A DNA stretch of 64,000 nt from Photobacterium sanguinicancri (GCF_024346675.1 NZ_AP024850.1:3596001-3660000), one strand, 5' to 3'; positions 19,775 to 32,005 are shown, counted from the first letter of the stretch. The notes: generated by a model not told the origin, from the sequence alone. Program-made: numbers and translations.

Positions 19775-20974
19775 TTAAGCGGCACAAGGTGCATGCCATT
19801 TTCGGCCTATCTTAGACCATAAAATCAGTAGGCCTGGTACCACCAGCCACATCTGTAGTGTCATTAACACGGGTGGCGATAAATCTAAACGTTGCATCAA
19901 GCTCACCATCAAGCCAGCACCACTCATCTGGAATAAACCCAGTAGTGCAGCAGCAGTACCTGCACGATCACCAAACGGGGCAAGGGCTTTACCTGCCGCC
20001 GAGCCAAGCACAAACGCAAAGCCGATTGATGACATAAAGATCGGCACCATAAACGCCCATGCTGCAAATAAGCTGCTAAGCGCAAGCATGGTCGCACCAG
20101 ATATCACTAACATCACTAGACCCGTGTTCAGTGTTTGGCGTGAGCCAAAGCGGTCCATAAATTTAGGGGCTGCCATACAGGCCATAATATTCAACACAGC
20201 ATTAAGACCAAACCAGTACGTAAATTGGCCCATGTCTAAGCCCATGTTCATCATCAACCATACCGGTGCTGATGTGACATACGCCAAAATTACCGCCATC
20301 GCCAACATGCACAAAATCGCGTGGAATAAGAATACAGGCTCACGCAGTACTGACATGTAGCGCTCAAGGCTGATCAACGACCCCGATGTGTTGGTATCTG
20401 TTGGGCGTGTTTCTTTAAAGCCTACCGCTATCAGACTACCTGCGACCAAAGCAAAGCCCACCATGAAGCTAAAGTTTGAGCGCCAGCCAAACTCGTGAGT
20501 TAGCCATGCGCCCATTAAAGGCGCCAGTGCCGGAATAAAGCAGATAGCACCATTGAGGTAGCTGATCATACGACCACTGCGTTCTGGGCCAAAGCTGTCA
20601 CGCACAGCAGCAAACGCAGCAACTGAGGTTGCACATGCACCAAAACCTTGCGCTAAACGAGCAAAGAGTAGTAAGTCGAGTGATTGCGCAGTGTAAGCCA
20701 ATGCAGAGCTCACGGTGTAAATTGCAATACCCGTTAGGGCTATCGGACGACGACCATAGCGATCCGCTAAAGGACCTGCTAATAGTTGGCCAAGACCTAG
20801 GCTAAACATAAAGAGTGTCACCGTGTCTTGGACACGAGTGGTATCAACCGCAAATGTCTCTGCCATTGCTGGCAAAGCAGGTAAATAAAGGTCGATGGCT
20901 AATGGGCTAAATAGCACCAAGACCACCATCAAGGCTACAAGGCGTGTGCCTGCCGCAGTTGAATCTGGTTTCAT
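19775..20974 (-). CDS. MFS drug-resistance transporter, Bcr/CflA family
   Basis: Proton-driven efflux pump of the 12-helix Bcr/CflA subfamily. The 399-residue protein shows the early FSPLAIDLYLPALPAM signature of that family. The motif-A-like loop is GPLADRYGRRP, and ARLAQGFGACATSVAAFAAV follows. The substrate is not predictable. It is divergent from the LysR gene at 21079, so regulation by that protein is plausible. Confidence 0.92.
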   Translation of the reverse strand: MKPDSTAAGTRLVALMVVLVLFSPLAIDLYLPALPAMAETFAVDTTRVQDTVTLFMFSLGLGQLLAGPLADRYGRRPIALTGIAIYTVSSALAYTAQSLDLLLFARLAQGFGACATSVAAFAAVRDSFGPERSGRMISYLNGAICFIPALAPLMGAWLTHEFGWRSNFSFMVGFALVAGSLIAVGFKETRPTDTNTSGSLISLERYMSVLREPVFLFHAILCMLAMAVILAYVTSAPVWLMMNMGLDMGQFTYWFGLNAVLNIMACMAAPKFMDRFGSRQTLNTGLVMLVISGATMLALSSLFAAWAFMVPIFMSSIGFAFVLGSAAGKALAPFGDRAGTAAALLGLFQMSGAGLMVSLMQRLDLSPPVLMTLQMWLVVPGLLILWSKIGRKWHAPCAA

Positions 20975-21078
20975 GTTCGTTTCCTAATAGATAGTAGCGG
21001 CACTATAAGCGGTTAGTGATATGAATAGAAATGGTTTATATTCAGGTCAGATTTTCCATTCAGGAATATCACTACATA

Positions 21079-22044
21079 ATGGGGGAAGTTCGCGTGTCTT
21101 TTGAAAAATTATCACGTCTCGATTTAAACTTACTAGTCTGCCTACATGTATTGATCACTGAGTGCAGCGTGACCCATGCAGCTAAACGTTTAAACCTCAG
21201 TCAATCAGCTGTCAGTAAAAGCCTGACCCGTTTGCGCGAACAGTTTAATGACCCATTATTTATCCGTAGCGCCCATGGTTTAGTCCCCACCCCTCGTGTA
21301 CGCGCGTTACAACCATACTTAGAACAACTGCTCCGCGATATTGAACACATTACGGCACCGCCTGAATTTAACCCAGCCACCAGCGACCGCCATTTTAGAA
21401 TGGCGTTAGTAGAGAGCGCCTATCCGCTATTTCTGCCGCAGTTTTTGGGGGATATTTTCAGTGAGGGGCCAAATATTATTTTAGATACTCAAGCGTGGGA
21501 GCCCAATACCTTCGATAAGCTGCACAGCGGTGAAATCGACTTTGGCATTACAGGTAAAGACCTCAACCCTAAAGATGCGATGCTTACGCTGATGCCGCCG
21601 AAAGGCATCGTTTTTCGAGAACTGTGTCGCGACACCCAACGCTGTATTGTTCGTAAAGGCCACCCCGTGCTTAGTCAAAAGTGGGATCAGGATAATTACT
21701 TGCGCCAACGTCATATCCAAGTGCGCTGTGGCCGAGATGATCGCTGGTTACTCGATTACAAACTGGCAGAACACGGACTCGATCGCGATATTGCGATGTA
21801 CGTACCTGACTTTAATAGCGCCGCCAGCCTCTGTACCCATACTGACTTAGTGTTTACCGCACCCAGTCACTTTGCGGGACATATTGCTGCGCAGCTAGAC
21901 TTAGTTGTCTTGCCCTTGCCTTACCCATTACCTGCAATGGCATACACCCTATTTTGGCATCAGCACCAAGAAAGCGAACCCGGACATACTTGGCTCAAAA
22001 ATTTAATCATCAGCCGCTGTCGTGGAATTGCAGGTAACAGTTAA
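21079..22044 (+). CDS. LysR-family transcriptional regulator
   Basis: The N-terminal winged helix-turn-helix (KLSRLDLNLLVCLHVL, then THAAKRLNLSQSAVSKSLTR) is followed by a LysR substrate-binding domain. The effector is unknown. From the ATG at 21079 the product is 321 residues. A GTG at 21094 has a G-rich tract (GGGGGAAG) 5 nt upstream and may be the true start; an ATG at 21031 is also in frame. The gene is divergent from the Bcr/CflA exporter, the usual layout for a regulator and its target. Confidence 0.92.
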   Translation: MGEVRVSFEKLSRLDLNLLVCLHVLITECSVTHAAKRLNLSQSAVSKSLTRLREQFNDPLFIRSAHGLVPTPRVRALQPYLEQLLRDIEHITAPPEFNPATSDRHFRMALVESAYPLFLPQFLGDIFSEGPNIILDTQAWEPNTFDKLHSGEIDFGITGKDLNPKDAMLTLMPPKGIVFRELCRDTQRCIVRKGHPVLSQKWDQDNYLRQRHIQVRCGRDDRWLLDYKLAEHGLDRDIAMYVPDFNSAASLCTHTDLVFTAPSHFAGHIAAQLDLVVLPLPYPLPAMAYTLFWHQHQESEPGHTWLKNLIISRCRGIAGNS

Positions 22045-22153
22045 AAGCGCTACCGTAGCTAGACTTACCTCGCATAATGCACGGTGATTATGTTGGCAGG
22101 CTAAGGATTACTCCGTCAGCAAGGACGGTGACAACCATTAAGGAACAACAAAC

Positions 22154-23941
22154 ATGCAAGCAGTTATCTCACAACGTGTTGAGCAGATCCGTCAGTGGCT
22201 GGCTGAAAACCAGTATGATGCTTTGCTTATTCCTCATGAAGACGAATACCTCGGTGAATACATTCCGGCCCATAGCGAACGCCTACTCTGGGCAACAGGC
22301 TTTACGGGCTCAGCGGGAATGGCTGTTATCACCCAAGATAAAGCCGCTGTATTTGTTGATGGTCGCTACGTGGTTCAAGTACGAAAGCAAGTACCTGGTG
22401 ATGTATTTGAATACTGTCACTTAATTGATGAGCCACCTGTCACATGGGCACAAGAGAACTTAGCTGCAGGCAGCACCGTCGCCGTTGATGCTCGCTTACA
22501 CAGCTCTGCATGGTTAGCTCGTACCTGCGAAAGTGTTGCAGGCAAGCTAAACATCATCAGTATTGATGCTAACCCGATCGACACCTTATGGCACGATCGC
22601 CCTGCGCCAACACTTTCGAGTGCCAAACTGATGGGACTCGACTTTGTCGGCCAAAGCAGCACAGACAAACGAGCATTGATTGCCGCAGAACTGAAGAAGC
22701 AAGGTGCAGAAGCAGCGCTATTAACTCAGCTAGATAGCATTGCATGGATCCTTAATGTGCGCGGTAGCGATGTACCAAGCCTGCCGATCTTACTATCAAC
22801 CGCAATTATTCATGCCGATGCCAGTATTGATTTCTACATCGACCCAGCACGTTTACCGCAAGACTTTGCCACTCATGCTGGTGAAGGCGTGCGTGTTGAA
22901 GCACCTGACGCACTCGAAACTGGGCTACAAGCCCTAACTGCACGTAAAGTGCTAGTCGACCCAACCTCCAGCAACGCATGGGCAAGCCAAGTACTATTGG
23001 CTGCAGGCGCTGAATTAATTGATGCCGCAGATCCTTGCTTACTACCAAAAGCAGCGAAAAACCCAACCGAAATTGCGGGCATGAAAGCCTGTCATATTCG
23101 CGATGGCGTGGCGATCACTAAATTCCTCGCTTGGGTTGACCGCCAAGTCGCGGCAGGCAATCTATTAGATGAAGGCACACTCTCTGACCGCCTATGGCAG
23201 TTCCGCATTGAAGACAGCAGCTGTACCGATGTCAGTTTCGACACCATCTCTGCAGCAGGCGGCAACGCGGCTATGTGTCACTACAATCACCAAAACCAGC
23301 CACAACCAAGCGTATTGGAAATGGATAATGTGTACTTGGTGGATTCAGGCGGCCAATACCCAGACGGCACCACAGATATCACTCGTACCATTGCGATTGG
23401 TCAGCCAAGTGATGAAGTCAAAACCGCGTTTACCTTGGTGTTAAAAGGCCATATTGCGCTGGCGTCAGCTCGCTTTCCGAAAGGCACCACAGGTTCTCAG
23501 TTAGATGCATTAGCACGCCAACACCTATGGGCACATGGCTTTGATTACGATCACGGTACTGGCCATGGTGTAGGCCACTTCTTGAGTGTTCACGAAGGAC
23601 CACAACGTATCGCGAAAGTGTACAACCCAACCGCACTGCTGGCGGGTATGGTGTTATCAAACGAGCCAGGCTACTACCGTGCCGATGCCTTTGGTATTCG
23701 TATCGAAAACCTAGAACTGGTGGTTGAAGTACCAACACAAGGTGACATGACAGTGCTTGGATTTGAATCACTGACCCGTGCCCCGATCGATCAGCGTTTG
23801 ATTGATTTAAGCCTAATGAACGATGTTGAGTTAGCTTGGCTAAACAACTACCACCAAACAGTATTGGCAGCATTAAGCCCATCGTTTGATGGTGAAGACT
23901 TAATATGGTTAGAGCATGCGACTAAGCCGCTAAGCCGCTAA
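22154..23941 (+). CDS. M24B-family Xaa-Pro aminopeptidase, long form
   Basis: Removes N-terminal residues before proline. The 595-residue protein has two creatinase-like N-terminal domains (about 1-300), a pita-bread catalytic domain (about 305-530) and a C-terminal extension (about 530-595). This is the eukaryote-like long architecture rather than the shorter E. coli PepP. The five dimetal ligands are present: Asp397, Asp408, His471, Glu504 and Glu518. AAGGA lies 9 nt before the ATG. A strong terminator follows. It is on the same strand as the LysR gene, 109 bp away. Confidence 0.93.
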   Translation: MQAVISQRVEQIRQWLAENQYDALLIPHEDEYLGEYIPAHSERLLWATGFTGSAGMAVITQDKAAVFVDGRYVVQVRKQVPGDVFEYCHLIDEPPVTWAQENLAAGSTVAVDARLHSSAWLARTCESVAGKLNIISIDANPIDTLWHDRPAPTLSSAKLMGLDFVGQSSTDKRALIAAELKKQGAEAALLTQLDSIAWILNVRGSDVPSLPILLSTAIIHADASIDFYIDPARLPQDFATHAGEGVRVEAPDALETGLQALTARKVLVDPTSSNAWASQVLLAAGAELIDAADPCLLPKAAKNPTEIAGMKACHIRDGVAITKFLAWVDRQVAAGNLLDEGTLSDRLWQFRIEDSSCTDVSFDTISAAGGNAAMCHYNHQNQPQPSVLEMDNVYLVDSGGQYPDGTTDITRTIAIGQPSDEVKTAFTLVLKGHIALASARFPKGTTGSQLDALARQHLWAHGFDYDHGTGHGVGHFLSVHEGPQRIAKVYNPTALLAGMVLSNEPGYYRADAFGIRIENLELVVEVPTQGDMTVLGFESLTRAPIDQRLIDLSLMNDVELAWLNNYHQTVLAALSPSFDGEDLIWLEHATKPLSR

Positions 23942-23962
23942 TCAGCACGGCTCCAACGAAAT

Positions 23963-24000
23963 AAAACGCCCGCTGGTGTAGTATCACCAGCGGGCGTTTT
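23963..24000. terminator. strong bidirectional intrinsic terminator
   Basis: A 16-bp inverted repeat (AAAACGCCCGCTGGTG with its complement) has a 6-base loop. It lies between the convergent aminopeptidase and thiH genes and can serve both. Confidence 0.93.
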
Positions 24001-24030
24001 CTATTGTCTAGGCCGAAAAACTGCCGCGTA

Positions 24031-25143
24031 CTAGCCTGAATACGCGTGATGCCAGTCTTTCCACACCACTTCAAAACCATGCTGCTTCACAGCGTCGGCA
24101 ACAGCAGCCACCGAGCGATCATCACTAATCGCAAACTGTTCAAGCTCTGGCTCATCATCAGCATAACCACCTGGTTGGGTTTTCGAGCCTGCCGACATGC
24201 TGGTTATCCCCAGCGGCAGCACGTTATCGCGAAAATCAGGCGCTTCTCGGGTGGATAACGACAGCTCGACTTCAGGATTAAACAAACGATAGGCACAAAT
24301 AAGCTGCACCAGTTGGCGATCATTCATCACCGATTTCGGCTGTAAGCCGCCTTCACAAGGACGCAATCGAGGGAAAGAGATCGAATAACGGGTTTGCCAA
24401 TAAGTCCGCTCAAGGTAGTCCAAGTGATTTGCCACAAAGAAGCAATCAGTCCGCCACTCTTCTAAACCAATCAAGGCTCCAATGCCGATCTTATCAATGC
24501 CTGCTTTCGCCAACCGATCGGGCGTCGCTAAGCGGTACTCAAAATCCATTTTATTACCACGAAGATGATGCTGTGCATAAGTTGGGGCACTGTAGGTTTC
24601 TTGGTACACCATCACCGCATCCAAGCCTAAAGTTTTCAGTTCAGCATACTCGTGCTGATCCAATGGCTGCACTTCCATCGCCAAGTAACTAAATTGCTGC
24701 TTAATCGGCGGTAGGGCTTCACGAAAGTATTCCATGCCAACTTTACGTTCGTGCTCACCAGTAACTAATAGCACGCTATCAAAGTTCATCGCCTTAATGG
24801 CCTGACACTCACGCTCGATTTCTGTCGTATTCAACGTCCGGCGCTTAATGCGATTTTCCATCGAAAAGCCACAATAGGTACACGCATTGGCACACAGATT
24901 CGACAAATATAACGGCACATAAAATGCCATCGTATGGCCAAAGCGTTTACGTGTTAACGCAGCCGACTGCTGAGCCATTTGCTCTAAATACGGTTCAGCG
25001 GCAGGCGAGATTAAGGCTTTAAAGTCTTCCAGATCGCGCTTCGATTTACGTAATGCCCGCTCAACATCTGCCGCAGTTTTACTGTAAATGGAAAGACGAA
25101 CGTCATCCCAATTCAGTTGCTTCCACACATCAACATAGCTCAT
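24031..25143 (-). CDS. thiH: 2-iminoacetate synthase ThiH
   Basis: Radical SAM enzyme that cleaves tyrosine to dehydroglycine and p-cresol for the thiazole ring of thiamine. The 370-residue protein has the [4Fe-4S] cluster motif CANACTYC (Cys84, Cys88, Cys91), followed by GFSMENR. Further on are VTGEHERKVG and FPRLRPCEGG. It is the last gene of thiCEFSGH, 11 bp after thiG. Use of ThiH rather than ThiO indicates the tyrosine-dependent route. Confidence 0.97.
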   Translation of the reverse strand: MSYVDVWKQLNWDDVRLSIYSKTAADVERALRKSKRDLEDFKALISPAAEPYLEQMAQQSAALTRKRFGHTMAFYVPLYLSNLCANACTYCGFSMENRIKRRTLNTTEIERECQAIKAMNFDSVLLVTGEHERKVGMEYFREALPPIKQQFSYLAMEVQPLDQHEYAELKTLGLDAVMVYQETYSAPTYAQHHLRGNKMDFEYRLATPDRLAKAGIDKIGIGALIGLEEWRTDCFFVANHLDYLERTYWQTRYSISFPRLRPCEGGLQPKSVMNDRQLVQLICAYRLFNPEVELSLSTREAPDFRDNVLPLGITSMSAGSKTQPGGYADDEPELEQFAISDDRSVAAVADAVKQHGFEVVWKDWHHAYSG

Positions 25144-25154
25144 GGTGTTTTTTC

Positions 25155-25925
25155 CTACGCGCTGCGATCAAGAAACGCCGTTAACGGACTAGAGGCAATC
25201 GCATGGTTAACCGTTCCCGCTAAGCCCGCTTCATATGCCATACGGCCACTTTCCACTGCCAATCTAAACGCGCGTCCCATCGCAATAGGATCAGCTGCAG
25301 CAGCAATCGCAGTGTTGACCAATACAGCATCCGCCCCCATCTCCATCGCTTCAGCAGCATGTGATGGCGCACCAATCCCAGCATCGACAATCACAGGTAC
25401 ACGCGCTTGGTCGATGATAATTTCAAGGAAATCACGAGATGCTAAGCCTTTATTCGAGCCAATAGGAGCACCCAATGGCATCACAGCCGCACAACCAACT
25501 TCTTCTAGTCGCTTACACAACACAGGATCTGCATGACAATATGGCAACACGATGAAGCCTTCACGTACTAACGTTTCCGCTGCTGCTAAGGTTTCAATCG
25601 GATCTGGCATTAAATATTTAGGGTCTGGATGAATTTCTAATTTCAGCCAATTGGTGCCTAGAGCTTCACGCGCTAACTTAGCGGCAAAAATGGCTTCCTT
25701 CGCATTCTTGGCACCTGAGGTATTCGGCAGTAAGTTCACCCCAGCTTTAACTAACGGCGCCAGAATATCGTCGTCACGGTTATCAATATCAACCCGTTTA
25801 AGCGCCATAGTCACAAGCTCAGATTCGGTCGCAATGATCGATTCCGTCATCATTTGGCTATTGGCATATTTACCCGTACCAGTGAACAGGCGTGAAGAAA
25901 ATGTTTTATCCGCAATAGTTAACAT
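25155..25925 (-). CDS. thiG: thiazole synthase ThiG
   Basis: Makes thiazole phosphate from deoxyxylulose phosphate, dehydroglycine and ThiS thiocarboxylate. From the ATG at 25925 (GGAGG 6 nt upstream) it is 256 residues, equal to E. coli ThiG. Features are [11 protein letters not shown], the Schiff-base lysine region [31 protein letters not shown] and [12 protein letters not shown]. An alternative ATG at 25928 overlaps the thiS stop (TAATGATG). A 26-codon N-terminal extension of the frame lies within thiS and is rejected. Confidence 0.96.
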   Translation of the reverse strand: MLTIADKTFSSRLFTGTGKYANSQMMTESIIATESELVTMALKRVDIDNRDDDILAPLVKAGVNLLPNTSGAKNAKEAIFAAKLAREALGTNWLKLEIHPDPKYLMPDPIETLAAAETLVREGFIVLPYCHADPVLCKRLEEVGCAAVMPLGAPIGSNKGLASRDFLEIIIDQARVPVIVDAGIGAPSHAAEAMEMGADAVLVNTAIAAAADPIAMGRAFRLAVESGRMAYEAGLAGTVNHAIASSPLTAFLDRSA

Positions 25926-25927
25926 CA

Positions 25928-26149
25928 TTAACCTCCAGCAATCGCTTGAAATAGGGCAATACGATCGCCAGTATTGAGTAAAGTTGAATCCCAGTGATGA
26001 CACGCCACAATGTCATCATTTACCGCAACAGCTGTAGCCTGCAATGGCATCTCAAGCTGCACCAACAAAGCTGAGAGACTCAGTTCTGATGGACAAGACA
26101 TTGGCTTATCGTTCACTGAAATCTGAATTTCGGCGTTATGGGTTGTCAT
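25928..26149 (-). CDS. thiS: sulfur carrier protein ThiS
   Basis: Small ubiquitin-like sulfur donor for the thiamine thiazole. The 73-residue protein ends in AIAGG, the Gly-Gly tail that ThiF adenylates and that is converted to a thiocarboxylate. It overlaps the thiF 3' end by 14 bp and abuts thiG, which suggests translational coupling. Confidence 0.95.
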   Translation of the reverse strand: MTTHNAEIQISVNDKPMSCPSELSLSALLVQLEMPLQATAVAVNDDIVACHHWDSTLLNTGDRIALFQAIAGG

Positions 26150-26912
26150 TGTTTACTCCTGCGCCACAAACAGGGCAGCATTTATCTTGGGCTAAATTAA
26201 ATTTTTGCCATGCCATGGTTAAACCATCAAATTGCTGCAAAGTGGCAAAACCAACCTGACCAGCTTCGGTTATCGCCTTGATGGTCTCTAATGCTTGCAA
26301 GGTTCCCACTATGCCAACCACTGGACCTGCAATACCTGAATTACTGCAGTTCATCGCCGGCGCCTTCGCTGCTGGGTCATAGGGAAACAGGCAGTGATAA
26401 CACGGGCCGACACCTTGACGAAAATCAAATGGCATTAACTGACCTTGCCATCGGATTGCCGCGCCAGCGATCAAAATTTTGCTGGCCTTAAAACACGCTT
26501 GATTCACTGCATGACGCGTCGGCAAGTTATCGGAACAATCGAGCACCACATCCGCTAGTTCAACTTCCATCGCTAAGCGTTGATCCGCTAAGCGCGCTTT
26601 TACCGCTCGAACGCGAATATGAGGGTTTAATGCACGTACTTGTTCGGCAGCCATTGCGGCTTTGCTTTGCCCTTGATGCTGATCGCGGTAAATAATCTGG
26701 CGCTGAAGATTGGAGCTATCGACCTCATCATCATCGGCAATCACTAAAGTACCGATGCCTGCACCCGCTAAATACAATGCCGCCGATGATCCCAGTCCCC
26801 CCGCACCGACCATCAACACATGCGCATTTGCTAGCCGTGCCTGACCGTGCTCACCGATTTCAGGCAACATGATTTGGCGGTTGTAGCGCAAAAAATCTTG
26901 ATCGCTCAACAT
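26136..26912 (-). CDS. thiF: ThiS adenylyltransferase ThiF
   Basis: E1-like enzyme that adenylates the ThiS C-terminus. The 258-residue protein has the ATP loop GAGGLGSSAALYLAGAG (from residue 36), DDDEVDSSNLQRQI and VLDCSDNLPTRHAVNQAC. Two CxxC pairs for structural zinc are present (CYHC and CPVC). It starts 1 bp after the thiE stop. Confidence 0.96.
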   Translation of the reverse strand: MLSDQDFLRYNRQIMLPEIGEHGQARLANAHVLMVGAGGLGSSAALYLAGAGIGTLVIADDDEVDSSNLQRQIIYRDQHQGQSKAAMAAEQVRALNPHIRVRAVKARLADQRLAMEVELADVVLDCSDNLPTRHAVNQACFKASKILIAGAAIRWQGQLMPFDFRQGVGPCYHCLFPYDPAAKAPAMNCSNSGIAGPVVGIVGTLQALETIKAITEAGQVGFATLQQFDGLTMAWQKFNLAQDKCCPVCGAGVNNDNP

Positions 26913-26913
26913 A

Positions 26914-28127
26914 CTATCGAACCAATAATTGATTAAAAGCGTCTACCGCTGCGCCAGTATCCGCCGCTTGCGTCACCGCACGTACGACAGCGACGCTACT
27001 TACACCGGTTTGCCACACGGATTCAGCACGAGAAAGATCAATGCCACCAATGGCCACTGTCGGAAAATCTTGGCCAATCAGCTTTTGGTATAACGCTAAA
27101 CGGCTCAGTCCTTGGGGTTTCGATGGCATATCTTTGGTGGTGGTCGGGAAAATATGACCGAGTGCGATATAACTCGGCGAAAACTCAGCCGCTCGCAATA
27201 TTTCATAATAACCATGGGTTGAAAGGCCTAAGCGCAAGCCTGCCTGCTGGATCTGAGTTAAGTCGGCTGTTTCTAGATCTTCTTGACCAAGGTGAACACC
27301 ATAAGCCTGATGCTTAATTGCGAATTGCCAGTAATCATTTACAAACACTTGTGCCTGATGGGCATTGCCCACTGCAATAATTTGTGCAATTTGCGCTTCA
27401 AGTGCTGGGTCTTGAGGATCTTTAATCCTCAACTGCGTGGTTTTCACACCCAAATTCAATAAACGATCAACCCATTCTGCGGAGTCCACTACTGGGTACA
27501 GCGCCAGCTGTTTAGCATTCGTTGCAGCAAAAGGGGCAACCGCGACCTCTTTACTTTGCCAACCCAATGTCATGATCTCGGGATGATTTGCCGTCATAGG
27601 TCGAGGGAAAACATCACGCGTCAGTGGCCATTGCTTATCACCATGCAATTGAACATAACGAGCATATGCACGCGCCAAGGTCACCGCATCTTCTACTGGG
27701 TAATCTAATGCCAGCGCAGCCAGTAACATGGCACGCACAGCTTCAGTATCGCCAGCCTGATGACAATACACGGCTCGCGCTTCACCATTATGGTGCCAGA
27801 TATCAAACACCCCTCCTTGAGCGGGGAAGCCACACACAATCAAGGAAGGGTTGGCGGCGACTTGGCGCTGAATTGCGGTGACATCAACCTTCTCGCTCCA
27901 CTGATCACACACCACAAAATGGCTTTTTATCAGCGAAATATCGGCAGGAACAGCTTGAGCAAAGCTCAAACTGAACGAGCGAGAGTCAACGCGCATGTCT
28001 ACCACATCAGATTGCTGAGCAGTCACAACTACCGCTTCACCCAATTGATATTGAGCCGCTTGAGCCAACAGAGGCTCAAGGTGGGTAAGTAGTGACTTTA
28101 GGCAGTCAGGTAAACAGATTGAACTCA

Positions 28128-28128
<1 letters not shown>
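26914..28128 (-). CDS. thiE: thiamine-phosphate synthase ThiE with an N-terminal extra domain
   Basis: Couples HMP-diphosphate to thiazole phosphate. ThiE catalytic features occupy the C-terminal half (about 205-404): TQLRIKD at 232-238, [26 protein letters not shown] at 324-332 and AIGGID at 359-364. Ordinary ThiE has about 210 residues, so the first 200 are extra. Within them, [20 protein letters not shown] and ARAYARYV resemble the C-terminal helices of ThiD (HMP-phosphate kinase). The intact ThiD substrate and ATP loops are not visible. I infer a degenerate or regulatory ThiD-like domain. No separate thiD is in this operon. The start overlaps the thiC stop by one base. Confidence 0.92.
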
Positions 28129-30183
<2,055 letters not shown>

Positions 30184-30197
30184 ACAGAAGATTTTCT

Positions 30198-30278
30198 CTT
30201 GTTCCCTTCGCAGGTATTAGCCTGATCAGGTTCTACGGATCCCGCAATGCGGTCTCAGCCAAATGGCACTCCGACAAG
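30198..30278 (-). ncRNA. TPP riboswitch (THI element) of the thiCEFSGH operon
   Basis: Binds thiamine pyrophosphate and turns the operon down. The minus strand carries the thi-box hallmarks in order: CGGAGTGCC, GGCTGAGA, ACCTGATCAGG, and AATACCTGCGAAGGGA. A closing CTTGT/ACAAG helix fixes the ends. It lies 147 nt upstream of the thiC ATG. Confidence 0.96.
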
Positions 30279-30349
30279 TTTCAGCAAGGAGTATAGGGAA
30301 GGGAAGAAAGCGCAGCAAGGAAGAAACCAATAAATTTGGCCTAAGCACC

Positions 30350-30377
30350 ATAAAAAAGAAAGGCTGCAAAAGCAGCC
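30350..30377 (-). terminator. intrinsic terminator of the CLC gene
   Basis: On the minus strand a GGCTGC/GCAGCC stem with a TTTT loop runs into TTTCTTTTTT, 7 bp after the CLC stop. It separates that gene from the thi operon downstream. The thi promoter should lie between here and about 30280. Confidence 0.88.
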
Positions 30378-30384
30378 CCAACTA

Positions 30385-31755
30385 TTATTTTGAAAATTTC
30401 TTCACTAATGCTTTGAGTAATGATGAATGCGTCTCTCTCAATTCACCCAGCTTATGAGTGATTTTAGGAGCACCTTCATCATCAAAAAGTTTTGGTACAG
30501 CGACACGCTGTGAAGAGTAAATTCCAGTATGACCACTAAAGTAATACGCGGTATAACAGGCTATTGCGAAATACAGCATATGGTCAGCACCAAACAACTC
30601 AACCCCCATAATGGTACAAGCCAGTGGTGTATTGGTCGCAGCAGCAAAAACTGCTAAAAAGCCAAGCGCGGCAAATAAATCAACGGGCGCCCCAAGTAGC
30701 CAAGCCATGGTGTTACCAAGCGTAGCCCCCACAAAGAACAGTGGTGTAACTTCACCACCCTTATAACCTGCGGCCAAAGTAATTGCGGTTAATAACAACT
30801 TCAAAGCCCAGCTATACCATTCTGCGCCACCTTCTTGAAACGCGCTTAAAATACTAACGCCCCCTTCACGAGTGCTATAAACACCAAGGCCGATATAATC
30901 GTAATTACCAATCCACTGGGTTAGGCCAATCACAATCAAGCCTCCCGTTACGACGATCACATAGGGGTTCTTAAGGGTCGCTTTAAAGATATCTTTAAAC
31001 GCATGGGTCAACTCACCAAACAAATAGCCAGCTAAGCCAAACGCAACTGAACCAATAATAATTTTAACCATTAACCAAAGATCAACCTTGAGTACCTGAT
31101 CAAATAAGGTGATATTTTGAAGAAAATCGATTCGGTAGTGAGTGTGGTGAGCCCCTAATGCAGAGCAGACAAAGTCAGCAAGAATAGCAGCAAATAAGGC
31201 GGGGATGATGGCATCGTAACGCAGTCGGCCAATTGCCAATACTTCCAATGCAAAAATAGCCCCCGTTAATGGAGTACCAAAAACAGCACCAAAGCCAGCC
31301 GCAACACCAGAAATCAAAATAAGCCGAGTATCGGCTTCATTCAACTTAAAGAGACGAGCAAGCCAGTGTGTGGTTGCGCCACCAATTTGCACCGCCGTAC
31401 CTTCTCGACCCGCCGAACCACCAAATAAATGTGTAATAACCGTCGTAATTAATACCAAGGGGCCCATACGTGTTGGGATCCCTGCACCCGGTTGGTGAAT
31501 TTCATCCATGATAAGGTTATTGCCACCTTCGGAGTTTTTACCCAAGTTACGATAGCAATAGACAATCACAATACCCGCTAAGGGCAATAAATAAATCAAC
31601 CAAGGGTTATCAACACGAGTCGCTGTCGCTGTACTTAATATCCACAAAAAGAACGCATTTAGTGAACCAACAAGGATAGCAACAGGAGTAATCAGAAGTG
31701 TCCAGCGAATGATCTGGATAAATATTTTAGGATTTGCACTTAGAGGGTGAGCCAT
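30385..31755 (-). CDS. CLC-type anion transporter, fluoride (CLC-F) class
   Basis: Probable fluoride/proton antiporter of the CLC-F clade, protecting against cytoplasmic fluoride. The 456-residue membrane protein has a CLC core. The gating-glutamate loop is GGSAGREGT at 112-120, where chloride-type CLCs have [15 protein letters not shown] (78-87) replaces the chloride-type GSGIP filter. I recall GREGT/V and a changed filter as hallmarks of the fluoride clade. Independent support comes from the fluoride riboswitch in its leader. No C-terminal CBS domains are present. A monocistronic unit ended by an intrinsic terminator. Confidence 0.9.
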   Translation of the reverse strand: MAHPLSANPKIFIQIIRWTLLITPVAILVGSLNAFFLWILSTATATRVDNPWLIYLLPLAGIVIVYCYRNLGKNSEGGNNLIMDEIHQPGAGIPTRMGPLVLITTVITHLFGGSAGREGTAVQIGGATTHWLARLFKLNEADTRLILISGVAAGFGAVFGTPLTGAIFALEVLAIGRLRYDAIIPALFAAILADFVCSALGAHHTHYRIDFLQNITLFDQVLKVDLWLMVKIIIGSVAFGLAGYLFGELTHAFKDIFKATLKNPYVIVVTGGLIVIGLTQWIGNYDYIGLGVYSTREGGVSILSAFQEGGAEWYSWALKLLLTAITLAAGYKGGEVTPLFFVGATLGNTMAWLLGAPVDLFAALGFLAVFAAATNTPLACTIMGVELFGADHMLYFAIACYTAYYFSGHTGIYSSQRVAVPKLFDDEGAPKITHKLGELRETHSSLLKALVKKFSK

Positions 31756-31841
31756 ACTATCTCTGTTTATCTCTTAATGAATTTTTAAGGATAGACAATA
31801 TGATAGTTAATTACCCCACCATAGATAGATCTATCCTAACT

Positions 31842-31896
31842 ATAGCAGGAGTCATTATCTCAGTATGAGCGGTTAAGGTGGAACTCCATCACCCGT
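31842..31896 (-). ncRNA. fluoride riboswitch (crcB motif)
   Basis: The minus strand reads GGGTGATGGAGTTCCACC, then TTAACCGCTC, a short hairpin (CTCA/TGAG), and AATGACTCCT. GGGTG pairs with CACCT around the loop. The loop sequence GGAGT can form the diagnostic pseudoknot with ACTCC. This fits the consensus fluoride aptamer (GATGG-GTTC-CC, ACCGC, ATGACTCC) at every conserved position I remember. It sits about 90 nt upstream of the CLC-F start. An AT-rich stretch (GATAGATCTATC, about 31825-31836) between aptamer and gene may take part in switching. Confidence 0.93.
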
Positions 31897-31937
31897 GATC
31901 GGCTCGATCGCCGTTCAGCGAATAAATCCTACTCTCA

Positions 31938-31966
31938 AATACAAACAACAACAAGACCAAGATCAA
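31938..31966 (-). promoter_or_regulatory. candidate promoter of the fluoride-riboswitch transcript
   Basis: On the minus strand TTGATC (31966-31961) and TGTATT (31943-31938) are separated by 17 bp, placing a start near 31931, about 37 nt before the aptamer. The -10 match is modest. Confidence 0.45.
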
Positions 31967-32005
31967 TAGATAATAATAAAAATAAAATTTGAGGCGACAG
32001 AAACG

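Noticed and set aside
22077..22424. 115-codon plus-strand ORF upstream of and overlapping the aminopeptidase
   Set aside because: Mostly a shadow of the aminopeptidase frame, with no recognisable protein features.
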